Of a stretch of 64,000 bases of DNA, positions 11,452 to 21,755 are shown piece after piece. This DNA comes from Adineta ricciae. Lineage: Eukaryota > Rotifera > Eurotatoria > Adinetida > Adinetidae. The notes beneath the pieces are model-generated. The model did no database searches. It was not told the DNA's origin and worked only from the letters and a program-made list of their open reading frames with translations. The number at the start of each line of letters is the position of its first letter. The first letter of the stretch is position 1. The stretch spans positions 1 to 64,000 of the forward strand of contig CAJNOJ010000325.1 in assembly GCA_905250025.1 (NCBI GenBank), given 5' to 3'. The translations under genes and the position numbers were made by a program.

Positions 11452-11796
11452 TTAGATATTAAGAAACGTGGCAAAGACTAAAGTGTATTTTTGAGGACTT
11501 GCTTTAGAAAATAAATAAGTGACAGCCAAATGTGAGTTGTCGGTTCGTTTCAAATGAACCCGGATTTGATCGTCACCGTGTACTGGTAAATATTCAACAA
11601 GTTCATATGAATACTCGGCGTCGGATATTGTATCAACGAACATCGATTGTATCTCATCGATCCCTACGGCTACTGTATCATAATCGAAGACGATTCGACA
11701 ATCTTTATCGTAAAATTCCAATATTTCTTCAAGTCTATGCTTATTAAGAGCGGAGAGATATTTTTCGTATTGACATTTTCTTGCCGATGAGACCAT
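11452..11796 (-). CDS. Small NTF2/SnoaL-like protein, copy 1
   Basis: A single-exon frame of 114 residues. It starts MVSSARKCQYEKYLSALN and contains RLEEILEFYDKDCRIVFD, then an acidic middle and a C-terminal beta-rich part (DDQIRVHLKRTDNSHLAVTY). A helical start followed by a 'D.. i.f' strand and curved-sheet pattern is typical of the NTF2/SnoaL fold. The exact function is unknown. Copy 2 (54810-55154) has few changes and no indel, which supports a real gene. It faces the CDGSH gene tail to tail. Confidence 0.7.
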   Translation of the reverse strand: MVSSARKCQYEKYLSALNKHRLEEILEFYDKDCRIVFDYDTVAVGIDEIQSMFVDTISDAEYSYELVEYLPVHGDDQIRVHLKRTDNSHLAVTYLFSKASPQKYTLVFATFLNI

Positions 11797-13181
11797 ATTG
11801 TGTATTTACACGTGTGACACGATTGACTAATATGGATTGCAATTAGTCAGCCGTACTATCGAACAGCTATTCAAACAATTGTTCGACGTTAACAATAACA
11901 AAGTGCATTGTTGAAATAATATCCTCACCCGTTAGTCTCGTACTGCTAAGCTTCTGTCCAAAATAGAGTTGTGGAATAGTATCGTTCTGTAGACTATGAA
12001 AAAGGAATGCGCTGATATTTGACAAATAAAGGTGTGAAGTAGTCGGTTTAGTTGAGCCGCGATGATTACAGTCTTTTCTTAAAAGATCAATGGATCATTC
12101 GACATCAATGTGGAAGTGAGCAATATAACGTAGGCGTTTCTTGATATGTGTGCAAAATAGTCAGGGTGAATTTTTTCAATCATGTCCGATGTCACACTTT
12201 TCTCTTTATATAAACAAGTTTTTCCGTGCATATTCTTGTGTGAAAGGCGACTACTTGTTCTTTTGTTCGATAAGTAGTCTATTAAACATCACGCGTTTAT
12301 TACTTCCCACTTACCAAAAATGAGTGATCCTTGGAAGAAGTAAATGGAAGTGGTTGCTTTATCGTACGTTTCGCACGTCACAAATGATTCACTGACTACC
12401 GGAGCGATAACTAATAGAATGAGCGTCTTTGTGTATGTATATATTCATGGGCAAAAATAAAATCTGATATCATTTCGACGATAGATGAGGCACGTGTACG
12501 TTTAGTATTCGTTTTTATACTGTGCAAATAGAGGTGTTGGATTGGTGCAGATGACAGCGAATGAGCTTACCTTTTAATTACTAAGTCCACGGGTAATTTC
12601 GTTATTTGTTGCAATAGAACTATAAATCGTGGTTCTTGAGTTTCACTATAGATTGTAGTGCAAAAATTCTCGTATACATAGAAAGTAGCGACTCATAGAG
12701 ACGAGTTACTTCGAAAGTTCCACTCAGAGTGCGCATGCAATCTGGAAAAAATTCTTTCCAACAGAACAGTTAAATTTAATGTTTATTTTAGAATTTTTCG
12801 TAACTACTGTACTGTAAAAAGAACTATTCGAATCAGAATTTAAATCTGCATCGAAAAGTGAAAATTTTCTTCACTGGGCAAGCTCTGGAAAAATTTTTAT
12901 CTAAGTTTCTCCACTTACGTAGTGAAAGAATAAAGATGAAGGTGAAATTTTCTCCAAAGCTTTCCCGGTGAATAAAAATTTCACCATTTGATGCAGAATT
13001 AAATTCTGATTTCGAATAGACTAGCTTTTATTCACCGGCCATAGTTTTTTAAAAAGATTTCAGCTAAATATTGATTTTTTGTGCTATACTTTCACATCAA
13101 TTCTATTATTTACCAATTGATTTCTTTCGTAGATTATATACCACATTGATTTCAAGTATATGCTTCATATTTGTTATTTGG
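11797..13181. other. Intergenic region of copy 1 with an inverted-repeat insertion
   Basis: No gene was recognised. The sequence aligns with copy 2 at 55155-56298 with frequent changes. The main difference is the inverted-repeat element at 12832-13010, absent from copy 2. The last 100 bases also differ in length, with copy 1 carrying extra T-rich sequence before the TRAF-like gene. Confidence 0.5.
12832..13010. mobile_element. Short inverted-repeat element (MITE-like), copy 1 only
   Basis: The ends are inverted repeats of about 50 bases: the left end starts ATCAGAATTTAAATCTGCAT and the reverse complement of the right end starts ATCAGAATTTAATTCTGCAT. The similarity goes on inwards, so the element could fold into one long hairpin. 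TTCGA occurs directly outside both ends (12827-12831 and 13011-13015) but only once at the matching site of copy 2 (56201-56205). This is the pattern of an insertion with a 5-bp target duplication. No coding capacity is present, so it would be a non-autonomous DNA element. The family is not recognised. Confidence 0.7.
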
Positions 13182-14713
13182 ATGTCAGATTACATTGGAA
13201 ACGGAAAGATCGATCTTTTCGGAGGACTACAAGTCAGCAATTTGATCGATATTAATCCCAAGTTTACTTGTAACATATGCAATCATCTATTGTTATATCC
13301 ACACCAACTGCTGTGTTGCGGAATTGTATTATGCAGGTGGTGCTTCAAAAAAGGTTTATCTAATAGGTAAAAATCTACTTCTGACTTACTGTTTTTCACA
13401 TTGATATATTCTTTTGTGTAGCGAGCCGTTTGTTTGTCAATTCTGTACGACGAAAGAACGAAAGAAAAGAGTAAGTAGAAAATTTATTTATTTATGACAT
13501 GACTATATTCGATTACTAGGGATTACCGGATCGTGGCGTGGAAAGAGAATTGAAGACAGTCATAGTCGCATGCCATTCGTGTTCATGGAGTGGGTGTTAT
13601 CAAAATTATTTGGTAATTTAGTTGTCAGTCTGAAAATTCGTATAAGAAGAATTTTCTTTTAGGATCATTTACAACAACAGCATGCTACATTTGAATGCAT
13701 TGATTGTCATGAACGATTCATCGCTAAAAATTCTTTGCAAGAACATCGACACGAAATTTGTACACATCGATGTCTGATATGTGCATTACCCAATTGTCGA
13801 GAATTGGTAGGAATTTGTCAAATTAACAAATGTTATGTAAGTATTGATGTTGTAGGTCAAATGGAATGAGATGAAAGCGCACTATCTCAGTAACAAGCAC
13901 CAAAAATTGTTCCTTATGTTCGCTGTCGAGCACATTAATCAAGAATCCAAAAGCGAAGATACTTTGGGAATGATACAGAATGAATTTAATGAAATTCACA
14001 GATCTGCTGAAACTATTTTATCCGTTACGGACATTTTATCCACCGATTACAAACGCTTGGTGTCCGACTGGGACGAAATGCGAACTGCTACTGAAGCACG
14101 AGATGTGAAATTGAACGAAGTAAGACATCAAAGCAATGCAAATGATGAACGTATTAAAAATTTAATCACACTCCAAACTGTGTCAGAGACTGAATTAGCA
14201 AATATCAAACGCATGTGTCAAGATAAACAAATGCTTATGATAGACAAAGATTCGATTATAATACTTCAGTTCGTTTATCCAGGTGCAGTACCTTTCTCGC
14301 TTGAATCAAATAAATTCAGAACGTCTGAATATGGTTATGTTTTCACGCTTCGTGTGTGTACAACAAGACAATTTCAAGACGAGTACCTGTCCGTGTTTGT
14401 TACTCTGCACAGTGGAGACTTTGATAATGTGATATCGTTTCCGTTTTCCTATGGCATTCGCCTTCGTCTGGTAGATCTAACAAATCAAAAACAGCATATT
14501 GAACATATTTTGAAATCTGATGTCAACTCGCCTGTAGTTAGTCGACCACAAGATGAAAAGAATGACGAATATGGGATCGTCAAGTTTTGTTCAATGGACT
14601 ATTTAAGAGATCCGCAAAGTGTTTACGTTAAAGATGGTCGATTGTTTATTGAAGTGTTTTTCGATTTTTTGAAAAATGACGAGCCATCATCAACTAAGAT
14701 GATAATAAACTAG
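13182..14713 (+). CDS. TRAF-like RING/zinc-finger/MATH protein, copy 1
   Basis: Exons 13182-13366, 13422-13470, 13520-13612, 13663-13806 and 13856-14713 (introns of 49-55 nt) give 442 residues. The N-terminal RING-like part has CNIC, LLCCGIVLCRWC and CQFC. Where TRAF RINGs have CGH, this has CGI (copy 2 CGT), so the usual His ligand is missing. TRAF-type zinc-finger sequence follows (PDRGVERELKTVIVACHSCS, then CIDCHERF and CHRC-like pairs). A helical coiled-coil stretch covers about 190-265. The C-terminal MATH domain runs from about 295 to 430 (FVYPGAVPFSLES, YGYVFTLRVC, SVYVKDGRLFIEV). TRAFs couple receptors to ubiquitin signalling. The start was chosen because copy 2 has an in-frame TGA just upstream. 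Confidence 0.87.
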
Positions 14714-16455
14714 ACTTTCATTTTGTATTGAAATAAATATCTGAAAAATATCCTTCTCAATAACTTATGTAAAGTATGGATGTGTAGACTGCAAACGCGC
14801 AAGTCAACATTTTAGACCCCGGACATCTAAACTTTTTCTTTCATCAGCTATTCATATCGTACCGAGTGATAGACCAATGTATGTGATATACTGCTGCGCT
14901 ATCGGCAATTGTCAACGAATAGAAGCCCGCTGCGAATTTTGAGTTTATTACATTGCATACTTTTATTTTAAGAGCTTGACCAATGATATCTTCATCAGTA
15001 TAATATGTGAAACTTGCTCGTCTTTTATGAGTCCGTCTAAAGTATTTAATACTCATAGCTGCACTCGTGTTAAGAACTGAAACAAGACCGTTCAATCGAT
15101 TGGTTACTTGTAAGAAATAAAGGAATAATATGATTTGTAAACGAGTACTGGTTTCAATTAGATTGTTATTGACGTCAACTTATAATTGAACTTGATTTTC
15201 CGATAGAAATGCAAGAGAAATCAGCTGACTATTATTAAAATCAAATTGAGTTTGACGAAGTGTTTCTTGAGCGAACAAACAAATAGCAGCGAGACATTCG
15301 AACTTTACAGAAAGAATTTGCTAGAAACTGTAGAGAGACATATGGAGCAAGTACAAAGGAAAATTTGATTTTCTTTAATAACTTATGTGTACTGCATAGT
15401 GACTTGAGTGATAAAATCAGACGAGCGTATCTGAAATGACTTTTTTAAGAAAACATGCTGTAGACGTTAATGGATACTTAGGAAGAAATAGCTTGTATTA
15501 CCGTAGATCGATGAATATATGAGTTTTATTTCTCATTTTGAGCTGTTAAAATGTTGGAACATTTTAAATTTCAGACTGTTTCTGTTGATCACAAAAATAA
15601 AAAGCGATCAAACTTCATCAGTGTGTTTAGTATTGTTTCTTTTGTAGTGATGTGATTAAGACCTTCTTTAATATTATGTTTGGGAGCTAAAGAGTATTTT
15701 TCCGTTGTTGAGTTCCATCGCAAAATGTATCTGAGCAGTTTTTGAATGAATTACAAAAGCATTGGTATACTTGATCAAATAGTAACACTGTTACATTCTT
15801 GTATTCTGGTACTCAGTTTAAAACAAAAATGGATACCTGAATGTGCATTCGCATGTTCGATGAATGTTGTAAACCGTGAGTCATTCGTGAAAAAGATCTC
15901 GGATCACAGTCATAAACTGTTTTTATAACTTTGACGTCAATGACAGTTGAAGTTTATCATGATCGCTCATCGTCATGTTGAGCAACATATTTAAATATCA
16001 GCGTTAAAAGCAAGCTAACAGAGCTTATCTCCTCTTTTTACTGCTATTTATTTTTAAACTTAGATATCTATCATGAATGATTTTCATAATCATCCACATA
16101 CATTGATTTGAAAAAAATATATATCTAAAACGTAATTCGACTACATGGTCCCTTTCCATCAGTAGAATCATCATGTGATGACGAATGCAAACAATTACGC
16201 AGATTGCTTTAGTTTTCGACAATGGCGTAATAAAAAGCAATAAAACTCGCGTCTTATCTCATGTTGTTAAAAATCAATTTCGAAAGCAATAAATCTTGTT
16301 GCATAATACGCATGTGATCAACAAAATGTTTCCAACTAAGAACCTCGATCTGTATTGAATATGTTCGACGTCATACTCTGCATGCATCTTAGTACTCAAG
16401 GATGATTGTAAAAGAGACATTATTAAATTGTATTAATCATCCGAAAAAATTCACT
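14714..16455. other. Long intergenic region of copy 1
   Basis: No convincing gene was found. The region aligns with copy 2, except that about 800 bases (about 15215-16014) are missing there; GCAAG occurs at both borders of the extra segment. Short frames here are not kept in copy 2, which argues against coding. Confidence 0.5.
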
Positions 16456-16465
16456 GTATATATAC
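16456..16465 (+). promoter_or_regulatory. TATA-like box of the secreted cysteine peptide gene, copy 1
   Basis: GTATATATAC lies 57 bases before the ATG at 16513. The same string is kept in copy 2 at 58699-58708 at the same distance. Conservation and spacing fit a core promoter. Confidence 0.5.
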
Positions 16466-16512
16466 GCGAGATACATAGCCTTCTATAATCACTTATTTTC
16501 CAAGCGTAAGCA

Positions 16513-16860
16513 ATGCTTTCATTGTTTCAAATTCTATTGTTGGGCCTGATTGTCAATTTGACTTTCTGTGCAGTAGGTTGATTTTGTACTATTCTCTTCT
16601 AGTCAATTGCCTCTCTGTATTAATAGACTCCGACCATCCATTGTAGCCGAAAAACGCCCGCTTTCACGTGTCCATCATGGACTTGTCAACCAAGAGCTTA
16701 TCTCGACAGAGAAAAGAAGTATGAAGCAAATTGCTACAAATATGAACCGGGCCCAAATGGAAGAGTAAAATGGTATTACATTACATTGCCAAAAGGAGAC
16801 AAAGCTTATGTGAGCAATAAGTACTGTTATGGTGTAGTCTCTAACAAATGCAAAGAGTAA
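16513..16860 (+). CDS. Small secreted cysteine-containing protein, copy 1
   Basis: Exons 16513-16572 and 16627-16860, separated by a 54-nt intron, give 97 residues. Exon 1 is exactly a signal peptide (MLSLFQILLLGLIVNLTFCA). The mature part of about 77 residues has six cysteines, with TCPSWTCQPRAY, then NCYKYEPGPNGRVKWYYI and KAYVSNKYCYGVV. The tail resembles small SH3b-like secreted domains in which a 'W.. .lp.G..aYV...YC' pattern ends the fold, but this is only a resemblance. Copy 2 keeps all cysteines and the reading frame. No function is claimed. AATAAA follows near 16915. It lies directly upstream of the large receptor gene. Confidence 0.75.
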
Positions 16861-16991
16861 TACAACAATGTTTTTTTTACGAACTATTCTTTTTGATGTT
16901 TATTCCTGAAAGTCAATAAAAATGTTCATTATAAGATCATATTTCTTGCTGGATGAAAAACAAAGTTTGCTTGTCACGATGAACACGATTG

Positions 16992-19900
16992 ATGTCAATA
17001 TTTATCATGGGAGTTGTGTCAAATCTCTTCCTATTCAGCCTCTTTTCAATAATTCAGATTAGAACGATGTTGTCAGTTTTCTATGTCATGTTCTTCTCAT
17101 CTATTTTGTATGGTTTTCAATCGATCCTCTATGATAAAGATCCTTATGGATACGATTGTATACACTATTTCTCAATGGACTTGACTTTTACTGATATTGT
17201 CAAGTATTGCATTCGTCCAGCGAATGAAAGTAATTTGTTTGATATCGCGTACGAAGATATATCTGAGCCAACAATGACATTTGATGAATTGAGTCGACTA
17301 AACGTCACCTCGTCTGATCTTCTTCGTTGGTCGTCATCAATTGATTTAGTCGAACGATACCAAGCTTATCTGGACCATTCGACTGTATCCAATCGTTCAA
17401 ATGAAATGTTTATGAATTGCACAAGACCATGGTTTGGATCTCAATGTCAATATTCATTCGATATGACGATGAATTTTGATGATGTCATATCTCTTCCACC
17501 AACATGTTATATTCTTCTACAATGCAACCGTGGTGATTCGACAATCTGTCTTGACTGGCGTGAAATTTGCAACGGACAAATCGATTGTCTTAATGATGGA
17601 ATTGATGAAATTCAATGTATTGAATTAGAAATGAATGAATGTGGCGAAAATGAATATCGATGTTATAATGGTTTGTGCATTCCAGAAATCTTTCTCGGAA
17701 TTGAATCAATCGAAGCTGAATGTCTTGATAGTTCCGATTATTTTACTGATTTAGAATATGGATTGAATTTATTTCACTTTGAAGAATCGCAATGTCGACC
17801 AGATCAAGGACAATTTTCTTGTGGCAATGGACAATGTGTTGAAGAGCTTCATGAATGTGCAAATCAACGACATTTAGCATTGATTCAATCAATTAGTGAT
17901 AAAGGAAATCTTTCCATGAACTGTTGGCAAATAATTGCTTGTCTTAGTAAGATTCTGGATGTAGTTGACAATATTCCATGCGAGGAAATCTTAGAAACGA
18001 CTGAACAATTCGAACGTTGTCATTTTCCAATGGAATTTCCCACGAAACCGGTGCTCTACGGTCATATACGATTTCTTTATCATTCGAAAAATATTCAGGA
18101 TATCAACATAAGTTTCGCTCTTCAACCTGACTATATCTGTTTTGATCACAAATTATGTGATTTTCTTCAGTCGAACTATTCGATTAGAAACCTTACATGT
18201 CGATCGAGTGAACAGATGGGTTTGGGTTCACATCTTCAATTTACAACGTGGAAATCGATGATTGACGCCGTCAAACCATACTTTACCGGTTGTACGACAC
18301 GACATTACGAAAACGCTCTAGTTGGATTTCCATCAACGTTCTATCGATGCAAGAATTCATCGAAATCAATTTCCAAATATCGACTTATGGATGGAATAAC
18401 TGACTGTCATTTGAATGATGACGAACAAATCAATGGATCGTGCTGTTTAGACAATCAGACTTTACGATTTCAATGTCCGCAAGACAGACAATGTCGCCCA
18501 TCGTTGTATCCACGTGCGAAGTGTCTATGCGATCAAGAAATTCATTTGAGTACGATCGATTTTTATCAAATCTGTGATCGTATCGATGATTTGCCTTTAT
18601 TACTAATTGATGGACGGAATCATTCAGATGAAACTGACTGTGAACATTGGGTATGTAAAAACATGTATACACAATGTGATGACTTTCCAAATTGTGCCAA
18701 TGGTGAAGATGAAATGAATTGTTTATCCATATATCGAAGCACAACTTTAGATAATGAAAACGATACAGAATTATTAGCAATCAATTCCACTGAAGTAGGA
18801 ATATGTGGTCGTGGCTTGTATGTTCCTCATCGATTAGGAATGAATAACTACAGTTACGTATGTTTTTGCCCACCAAATTATTATGGTGATCGATGTCAGT
18901 ATCAAAATCAACGTGTTAGTCTAACTCTTTCTATAGCTACCGTTGATCGTCCCTTAATCTATGCAATTGTCATCACGTTAATCGATGATGATCATGATCA
19001 AGAAGAAATCCATTCATACCATCAATTAACTTATACAGCCAAAAGTCATTGTGGAAAACCATTGAATATCTATCTGTTATATTCAACTAGAGGAAAGAAT
19101 AGTTCGAAAAACTTTACTATTCGTATTGATGCATTTGATAAAAACTCAATGACATATCTATTGACATGGTATGTAAAGATTCCGTTTGTATTCCTTCCGG
19201 TAAATCGCATTGCCGCCTTTTTAACATTACCGACTACTCGACCTATGCAGTCGATTCTTTGTACACTTCAATGTTCTTACGGAGTATGTATGAAATATCA
19301 TAACGAAGAGCGACTCTTCTGTCGATGTCAACCGGGTTGGTCTGGTGCACGTTGTGATATTCCAATAGATTGTAGCATGTGTGCAGCAGGTTCAATTTGT
19401 GTTGGCTCTGTTCAAAATCGTTCGATATGTATTTGTCCGTATGGAAAGTTCGGCTCATTTTGTCGATTAAAATTAACGTGTCCACATGACTATTGCGAAA
19501 ATCAGGGTCGTTGTTTCGTCATCGATGAACGCATGATTAATGAGAGTTATGTATGTTTTTGTTCAGAATTCTATTATGGAGATCGATGTGAATTTGAGAA
19601 ATCTCAAATTGAAATATCATTTCAAAATATTCAATTCACTTCATATTTTCATATTTATTTATATTCAGAACCAGGTTTTCCTGAACTAAGATCAATTCTG
19701 CTGAGAAAACCAACTATGTTTCAAATCAGTGTTACATTATATTCCGAAGATGAGATTGGATTGATTTTTATTAAAATGAATAATCAATATTATCTAGCTA
19801 TTCCTCAGAATTCTTCTCCAATTACGATTACTCCAACGCATCAATGTTTCAGTTGGTATGAAGTTTTGAATGCAAAATATCGTTCTTTGCCACGAATTCA

Positions 19901-21155
19901 TCGAATGAAGTATTACCATCTTCCATGTCAAGAGAACCGCAATCTTCGATGCTTTATCGATGAATATTACATGTGCTTATGTACTGACGAGCATTACAGT
20001 AACTGTTTTCCTTTAAATCATCAATCGATTTTTGAATGCGAAGATAATGTGTATTGCGAAAATGGTGGTCAGTGTTTGCAAGATCAAGCGATATGTTTTG
20101 CGAGTATTTTATGTGTATGTAGAGATTGTTTCTTTGGTGATCGCTGTCAATTCTATGCGAAAGGTATGGGATTAATGTTGGACGATCTATTACGTTATGA
20201 AATTCAACCGAATACGGGTTTTACCCAGCAATCATTGATTGTTCAATTAAGTGCAGCTGTGATACTGATTGGGTTTATTGTAGGTTTATTGAATAGTAGT
20301 TGTGGTTATTTGGTTTTCCGTCAACAAATATCGCGCCGTGTTGGCTCAGGTATTTATCTTCAATTATCATCGATTATTTCAGGTTTAGCTGTTACTTTGT
20401 TAGTGGTGAAATTTTTCTTTATCGTTTGCACTTATATCGATCTATCAATTCATCGCAATGTTCTTCGCATAGGATGTCTATTAATTGAACCTTGCCTTCG
20501 TTTGCTTCTCTATACGAACCATTGGTTAAATACGTGTGTGGCGATTGAACGAGCTGTTTTAGTTTTGCAAGGTGTGAATTTCGATAGGAGACGAAGTCGC
20601 ACCATTGCACGACGAGTTTGTCAGTTGTTACCGTTGATTCTTTTAGCTTCGATGTCTCATGAACTTAAATATCGAGATTTATTTGAAGATTACGAAGAAC
20701 AACGTTTTTGGTGTGTACTTCGTTATTCGCCGACTGTAGAAAAATACACGAAAGTTATCCAATTTATACATTTCGCAGCTCCTTTTACCATCAATTTGAT
20801 TTCTGCTCTTCTTATCATCATAAATATTACTCGCCAACGATCAGTAATTCGACATCAACGACGCTATGAACAACAATTACTCGATCAATTCAATGAACAT
20901 AAACAACTAGTAATCAGTCCTATTGTGATGGTCGTTCTCTTGTTTCCGCGTTTCATTATTTCGTTATTATCAGAGTGCGTGAAGGTATCTCGAAAGCCTT
21001 GGTTGTATCTTTTTGGATATTTTTTCTCTTTCATTCCGTCATCGCTTGTTTTCTTTATATTTGTACTGCCATCGAGCTTGTATCGAACTCAATTTCAAGA
21101 ATCGATTCATACTTGGCAACAGCGACTTTTCAGGACCACTGGAGCATCAGATTGA
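16992..21155 (+). CDS. LDLa/EGF-rich seven-transmembrane receptor, copy 1
   Basis: One uninterrupted exon of 1387 residues. An N-terminal hydrophobic stretch (VVSNLFLFSLFSII) serves as signal or anchor. The extracellular part has LDL-receptor class A-like modules (ICLDWREICNGQIDCLNDG; CGENEYRCYNGLCIP; FSCGNGQCV; CDDFPNCANGEDEMNC) and EGF-like modules ending in YYGDRC, GWSGARC, FGSFC and FFGDRC. Many N-glycosylation sequons are present. From about residue 1080 seven hydrophobic helices follow, with WLNTCVAIERAVLV in the place of the rhodopsin-family DRY region. Such chimeric receptors are numerous in bdelloids; ligands are unknown. Copy 2 is about 94% identical by eye, with most differences in the first 250 residues and in the first two membrane helices. 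Confidence 0.88.
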   Translation: MSIFIMGVVSNLFLFSLFSIIQIRTMLSVFYVMFFSSILYGFQSILYDKDPYGYDCIHYFSMDLTFTDIVKYCIRPANESNLFDIAYEDISEPTMTFDELSRLNVTSSDLLRWSSSIDLVERYQAYLDHSTVSNRSNEMFMNCTRPWFGSQCQYSFDMTMNFDDVISLPPTCYILLQCNRGDSTICLDWREICNGQIDCLNDGIDEIQCIELEMNECGENEYRCYNGLCIPEIFLGIESIEAECLDSSDYFTDLEYGLNLFHFEESQCRPDQGQFSCGNGQCVEELHECANQRHLALIQSISDKGNLSMNCWQIIACLSKILDVVDNIPCEEILETTEQFERCHFPMEFPTKPVLYGHIRFLYHSKNIQDINISFALQPDYICFDHKLCDFLQSNYSIRNLTCRSSEQMGLGSHLQFTTWKSMIDAVKPYFTGCTTRHYENALVGFPSTFYRCKNSSKSISKYRLMDGITDCHLNDDEQINGSCCLDNQTLRFQCPQDRQCRPSLYPRAKCLCDQEIHLSTIDFYQICDRIDDLPLLLIDGRNHSDETDCEHWVCKNMYTQCDDFPNCANGEDEMNCLSIYRSTTLDNENDTELLAINSTEVGICGRGLYVPHRLGMNNYSYVCFCPPNYYGDRCQYQNQRVSLTLSIATVDRPLIYAIVITLIDDDHDQEEIHSYHQLTYTAKSHCGKPLNIYLLYSTRGKNSSKNFTIRIDAFDKNSMTYLLTWYVKIPFVFLPVNRIAAFLTLPTTRPMQSILCTLQCSYGVCMKYHNEERLFCRCQPGWSGARCDIPIDCSMCAAGSICVGSVQNRSICICPYGKFGSFCRLKLTCPHDYCENQGRCFVIDERMINESYVCFCSEFYYGDRCEFEKSQIEISFQNIQFTSYFHIYLYSEPGFPELRSILLRKPTMFQISVTLYSEDEIGLIFIKMNNQYYLAIPQNSSPITITPTHQCFSWYEVLNAKYRSLPRIHRMKYYHLPCQENRNLRCFIDEYYMCLCTDEHYSNCFPLNHQSIFECEDNVYCENGGQCLQDQAICFASILCVCRDCFFGDRCQFYAKGMGLMLDDLLRYEIQPNTGFTQQSLIVQLSAAVILIGFIVGLLNSSCGYLVFRQQISRRVGSGIYLQLSSIISGLAVTLLVVKFFFIVCTYIDLSIHRNVLRIGCLLIEPCLRLLLYTNHWLNTCVAIERAVLVLQGVNFDRRRSRTIARRVCQLLPLILLASMSHELKYRDLFEDYEEQRFWCVLRYSPTVEKYTKVIQFIHFAAPFTINLISALLIIINITRQRSVIRHQRRYEQQLLDQFNEHKQLVISPIVMVVLLFPRFIISLLSECVKVSRKPWLYLFGYFFSFIPSSLVFFIFVLPSSLYRTQFQESIHTWQQRLFRTTGASD

Positions 21156-21506
21156 AGAATCTTTGTCTTGAGACTCGAAATAGGATGATGTATCACCTGT
21201 ACTTATCACGAAGAGCAGCGCACACGTGGAACAAGAAGAACAAGGGACTGTCGTTTTTTCTTTCTTCTGATAATGGTCACCCGATTAAAGTATTTAAATT
21301 TATTTTTCGTTTTTCTCTTCTGTATGTAGAATATACACGCTACGAGAAATATCACCAAACTTTTTGCATTGTTCTCATAGTGTAAGATTCTTTTACATAC
21401 ACTTTTCTAGTCTATAGAAATATCAGCTGCGGATTTTAACACAATATTCTATCATTTTATCAAAACGATTCTAGTGCACGCTTGCCTTAAAAGTATTGTA
21501 TTCAGG

Positions 21507-21755
21507 ATGTCGACGTCACGAAAATCATCAGAATCAAATCAGCAAGTTGATGTTGATGCCATGAGCCAGAAACAACAGCAACAAGCTGATCAATATGCCA
21601 ATGATGAGATTGAGCAACAACTAACTGGTCAAACCACTACGAATACCAAACTTCACCCGCAACAACCTCAACACAGTCATGAAGTCAATCTGAATGCTAT
21701 GAGTCAAAAGCAGCAACAACAAGCTGAGCAATATGCTGTCGATGAAAGTCAATAG
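21507..21755 (+). CDS. Small hydrophilic Gln-rich repeat protein, copy 1
   Basis: An 82-residue frame starting MSTSRKSSESNQQVDVDAMS. It holds two near-identical repeats, DAMSQKQQQQADQYANDE and NAMSQKQQQQAEQYAVDE, joined by a polar linker rich in Thr, Gln and His. It has no cysteine and no hydrophobic core, so it is probably disordered. The composition recalls small desiccation-related hydrophilic proteins, but no LEA motif was recognised. Copy 2 (63739-63990) keeps the frame despite an in-frame length change in the linker, which supports coding. Confidence 0.6.
   Translation: MSTSRKSSESNQQVDVDAMSQKQQQQADQYANDEIEQQLTGQTTTNTKLHPQQPQHSHEVNLNAMSQKQQQQAEQYAVDESQ

Noticed and set aside
14844-15095. 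Minus-strand frame of 83 codons after the TRAF-like gene
   Set aside because: Copy 2 has deletions that break it.
18430-18780. Minus-strand frame of 116 codons inside the receptor gene, kept in copy 2
   Set aside because: It mirrors the receptor's coding constraint; Cys/Asp-rich codons give open antisense frames.
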